A DNA stretch of 5,150 nucleotides from Sphingobacteriaceae bacterium (GTDB lineage: Bacteria > Bacteroidota > Bacteroidia > Sphingobacteriales > Sphingobacteriaceae): positions 1 through 5,150 of the forward strand of contig JAIPAN010000106.1 in assembly GCA_021740025.1 (NCBI GenBank), in the 5' to 3' direction. A program made the translations under genes and the position numbers. Below are positions 4,998 through 5,150 of this stretch, in pieces; the stretch's first letter is position 1; each line of letters opens with the position of its first letter. Under the pieces are notes generated by a model. That model was not told where the DNA came from. It worked only from the letters and a program-made list of their open reading frames with translations, and made no database searches.

Positions 4998-5150
4998 CTA
5001 CAAGCGGCCCTTCAGAAATTGGCCCGTATACGAATCGGCTTGTTTTACCAAACCTTCGGGCAGGCCTTCGAACACCACATTTCCGCCGGCTTCGCCACCT
5101 TCGGGACCAATATCTATGACCCAATCGGCAGATTTAATGACTTCTACGTT
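4998..5150 (-). CDS. uvrA: Excinuclease ABC subunit A, C-terminal end (runs off the right edge)
   Basis: DNA-damage recognition ATPase of nucleotide excision repair, working with UvrB in the cytoplasm. Only the last 50 codons are present on the minus strand, entering at the window edge and ending at TAG (5000-4998). The fragment contains [20 protein letters not shown] (residues 4-23 of the fragment), the well-known UvrA stretch after the second ABC ATPase's Walker B and D-loop region, where the following histidine switch leads to xxDxxIDLGPEGG. It then ends with [11 protein letters not shown], corresponding to the family's SxTGxxLK terminus. The end is at the normal place for UvrA, with no extra tail. 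The Walker A motifs, signature motifs and zinc fingers lie outside the window. The LysE-type gene follows 49 nt downstream on the same strand. Confidence 0.95.
   Translation of the reverse strand, partial: NVEVIKSADWVIDIGPEGGEAGGNVVFEGLPEGLVKQADSYTGQFLKGRL

Noticed and set aside
1..5150. A novel defence, mobile or biosynthetic system
   Set aside because: Every long frame is a recognisable housekeeping gene or membrane protein, gene order fits a core Bacteroidota cluster, and there are no transposase, integrase, toxin, CRISPR or tRNA signatures.

Overview
The window looks like ordinary chromosomal DNA of a member of the Bacteroidota. Four things point there. The gene order ftsX – small DUF3098-type membrane protein – uppP – truB – ribF is, from my knowledge of the phylum, a familiar Bacteroidota cluster. 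Gene starts lack clear Shine-Dalgarno sequences. Octamers close to the Bacteroidota -7 promoter element TAnnTTTG lie just upstream of several genes. The leucyl-tRNA synthetase carries an acidic insertion of the type seen in this phylum. The base composition is moderately AT-rich and I see no compositional break, mobile element, CRISPR array, tRNA or rRNA.

Layout. Positions 1-630 (minus strand) hold the N-terminal 210 codons of leuS, which runs off the left edge. A 137-bp divergent intergenic region (631-767) separates it from a tightly packed plus-strand run: ftsX (768-1634, TTG start), a 69-residue two-helix membrane protein (1636-1845), uppP (1845-2642), truB (2643-3365) and ribF (3379-4314). 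The first four genes are separated by +1, -1 and 0 nt, so they are almost certainly co-transcribed and probably translationally coupled. ribF follows after 13 nt and has its own promoter-like octamer overlapping the truB stop codon. Converging on ribF, and overlapping its 3' end by 14 nt, is a minus-strand LysE-type membrane transporter (4301-4948). Upstream of that transporter on the same strand, 49 nt away, is the 3' end of uvrA (4998-5150), cut by the right edge.

Functionally the plus-strand run is core housekeeping. FtsX and UppP both act in peptidoglycan and division biology: FtsX as the membrane half of an ABC-type regulator of cell-wall hydrolysis, UppP by recycling the undecaprenyl carrier. 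TruB modifies tRNA and RibF makes FMN and FAD. LeuS (translation) and UvrA (nucleotide excision repair) are also universal functions. The least understood gene is the small membrane protein wedged between ftsX and uppP. The LysE-like exporter has no substrate that can be read from the sequence. I found no convincing sign of a new defence, mobile or regulatory system. The findings are therefore modest points about starts, promoters, junctions and family variants.
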